Assembly (NCBI GenBank): GCA_029237515.1
Contig: JARBAV010000380.1
Coordinates: 1 to 5,488, forward strand
Length of the DNA stretch: 5,488 nucleotides
Reading direction: 5' to 3'
Origin: Nitrososphaerales archaeon
GTDB lineage: Archaea > Thermoproteota > Nitrososphaeria > Nitrososphaerales > Nitrososphaeraceae
The notes beneath the pieces were generated by a model. That model worked only from the letters and a program-made list of their open reading frames with translations, was not told where the DNA came from and ran no database searches. Made by a program: the position numbers and the translations under genes. Position 1 is the first letter of the stretch; the number at the start of each line of letters is the position of its first letter. This document shows positions 4,987 to 5,488 of the stretch, piece after piece.

Positions 4987-5488
4987 ATGGATGAATCTTC
5001 GGCAGAACCTACGAGTATGTCCCTTTTGCTAATGGCACCTGCTAGAAAGCTTGCAGATTCGAATGTAGCAATGGCTGACTACAATGACTCTGCTGATTCG
5101 GCGATAAGATTGATGAAGGAAAAAGAGACAAAGTGTGTACTGCTTTCCAGAGGAGGTCAGGCAATTGGAATTGTGACTAAGACAGACATCCTTTACAAGG
5201 TATTATCTCAAGGAAAAAATCCATCAAAGGTACGACTTGAAGAAATCATGACTAGTCCTATACTGGCAGTGGATCCCGATTCCACAGTTCAAGAGGCATT
5301 ATCTATGATGGATAAACATGCTATTCGTCAGATCGTAGTCAGCACAAATTCATCTGTTATTGGGATCATTTCAAGGGACGATCTTTTTGAGAAAGAGCAA
5401 CTTACAACATCCTCCGCTGAAGACTCTGCTATACAAGGCACGCCAGTATGCATCATAAATCCTGAAGCTATTTTATTTAGCAAGGACA
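4987..5488 (+). CDS. paired-CBS-domain protein (partial, 3' end outside window)
   Basis: The frame from ATG 4987 is open to the right edge, giving 167 residues with no stop. Two CBS repeats make one Bateman module. The first, about 12-70, includes MAPARKLADSNVAMADYN and closes with GIVTKTDIL (61-69). The second, about 84-137, opens with EEIMTSPILAVDPDSTVQEA (85-104) and closes with GIISRDDLF (126-134). Such modules usually bind adenine nucleotides or other adenosyl ligands and regulate partner proteins or attached domains. After the module comes a polar linker and then GTPVCIINPEAILFSKD, which suggests a further C-terminal segment; it is cut off, so any fused domain cannot be named. There is no signal peptide or membrane segment in the visible part. 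The start is set by the promoter and by a leaderless arrangement. Cellular role unknown. Confidence 0.88.
   Translation, partial: MDESSAEPTSMSLLLMAPARKLADSNVAMADYNDSADSAIRLMKEKETKCVLLSRGGQAIGIVTKTDILYKVLSQGKNPSKVRLEEIMTSPILAVDPDSTVQEALSMMDKHAIRQIVVSTNSSVIGIISRDDLFEKEQLTTSSAEDSAIQGTPVCIINPEAILFSKD

Noticed and set aside
1..5488. Mobile element, CRISPR array, tRNA/rRNA or a new defence system
   Set aside because: No direct-repeat array, transposase or integrase frame, terminal repeats, or RNA gene signature is visible; the genes are core metabolic and housekeeping types.

Overview
The window reads as a piece of a Thaumarchaeota (Nitrososphaerota) chromosome. The strongest sign is a complete eukaryote-type DNA topoisomerase IB, which among archaea is characteristic of thaumarchaea and close relatives. 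Other signs are a split cofG-cofH pair for coenzyme F420 synthesis, a stand-alone Lrp/AsnC ligand-binding (RAM) protein, a small paired-CBS protein, and TATA boxes placed about 26 nt upstream of start codons, as in leaderless archaeal transcripts. Base composition is moderately AT-rich (judged by eye, not computed), so I do not assign a genus.

Layout. Bases 1-130 hold the last 42 codons of a plus-strand membrane-type protein whose start lies outside the window. cofG (138-1379) and cofH (1376-2638) follow on the same strand and overlap by 4 nt. A small RAM-domain gene (2635-2880, minus) converges on cofH, and the two stop codons overlap in one TTAG. A short divergent intergenic region (2881-3044) separates it from topoisomerase IB (3045-4805, plus). 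A gene-free stretch of 181 bp (4806-4986) carries a possible terminator hairpin and a very clear promoter for a CBS-domain gene that starts at 4987 and runs off the right edge.

How the genes work together. CofH and CofG catalyse the two consecutive radical-SAM steps that make FO, the deazaflavin chromophore of F420; their overlap fits a shared transcript with coupled translation. The RAM protein, the topoisomerase and the CBS protein each seem to have their own promoter and show no direct functional link to FO synthesis. The region looks like ordinary core chromosome: I see no mobile element, CRISPR array, tRNA or rRNA, and no strong case for a new defence or mobile system. The points most worth a second look are a perfect 13-bp inverted repeat inside cofH, the fused-stop convergent overlap, the unresolved CofG start, and the C-terminal tail of the topoisomerase.
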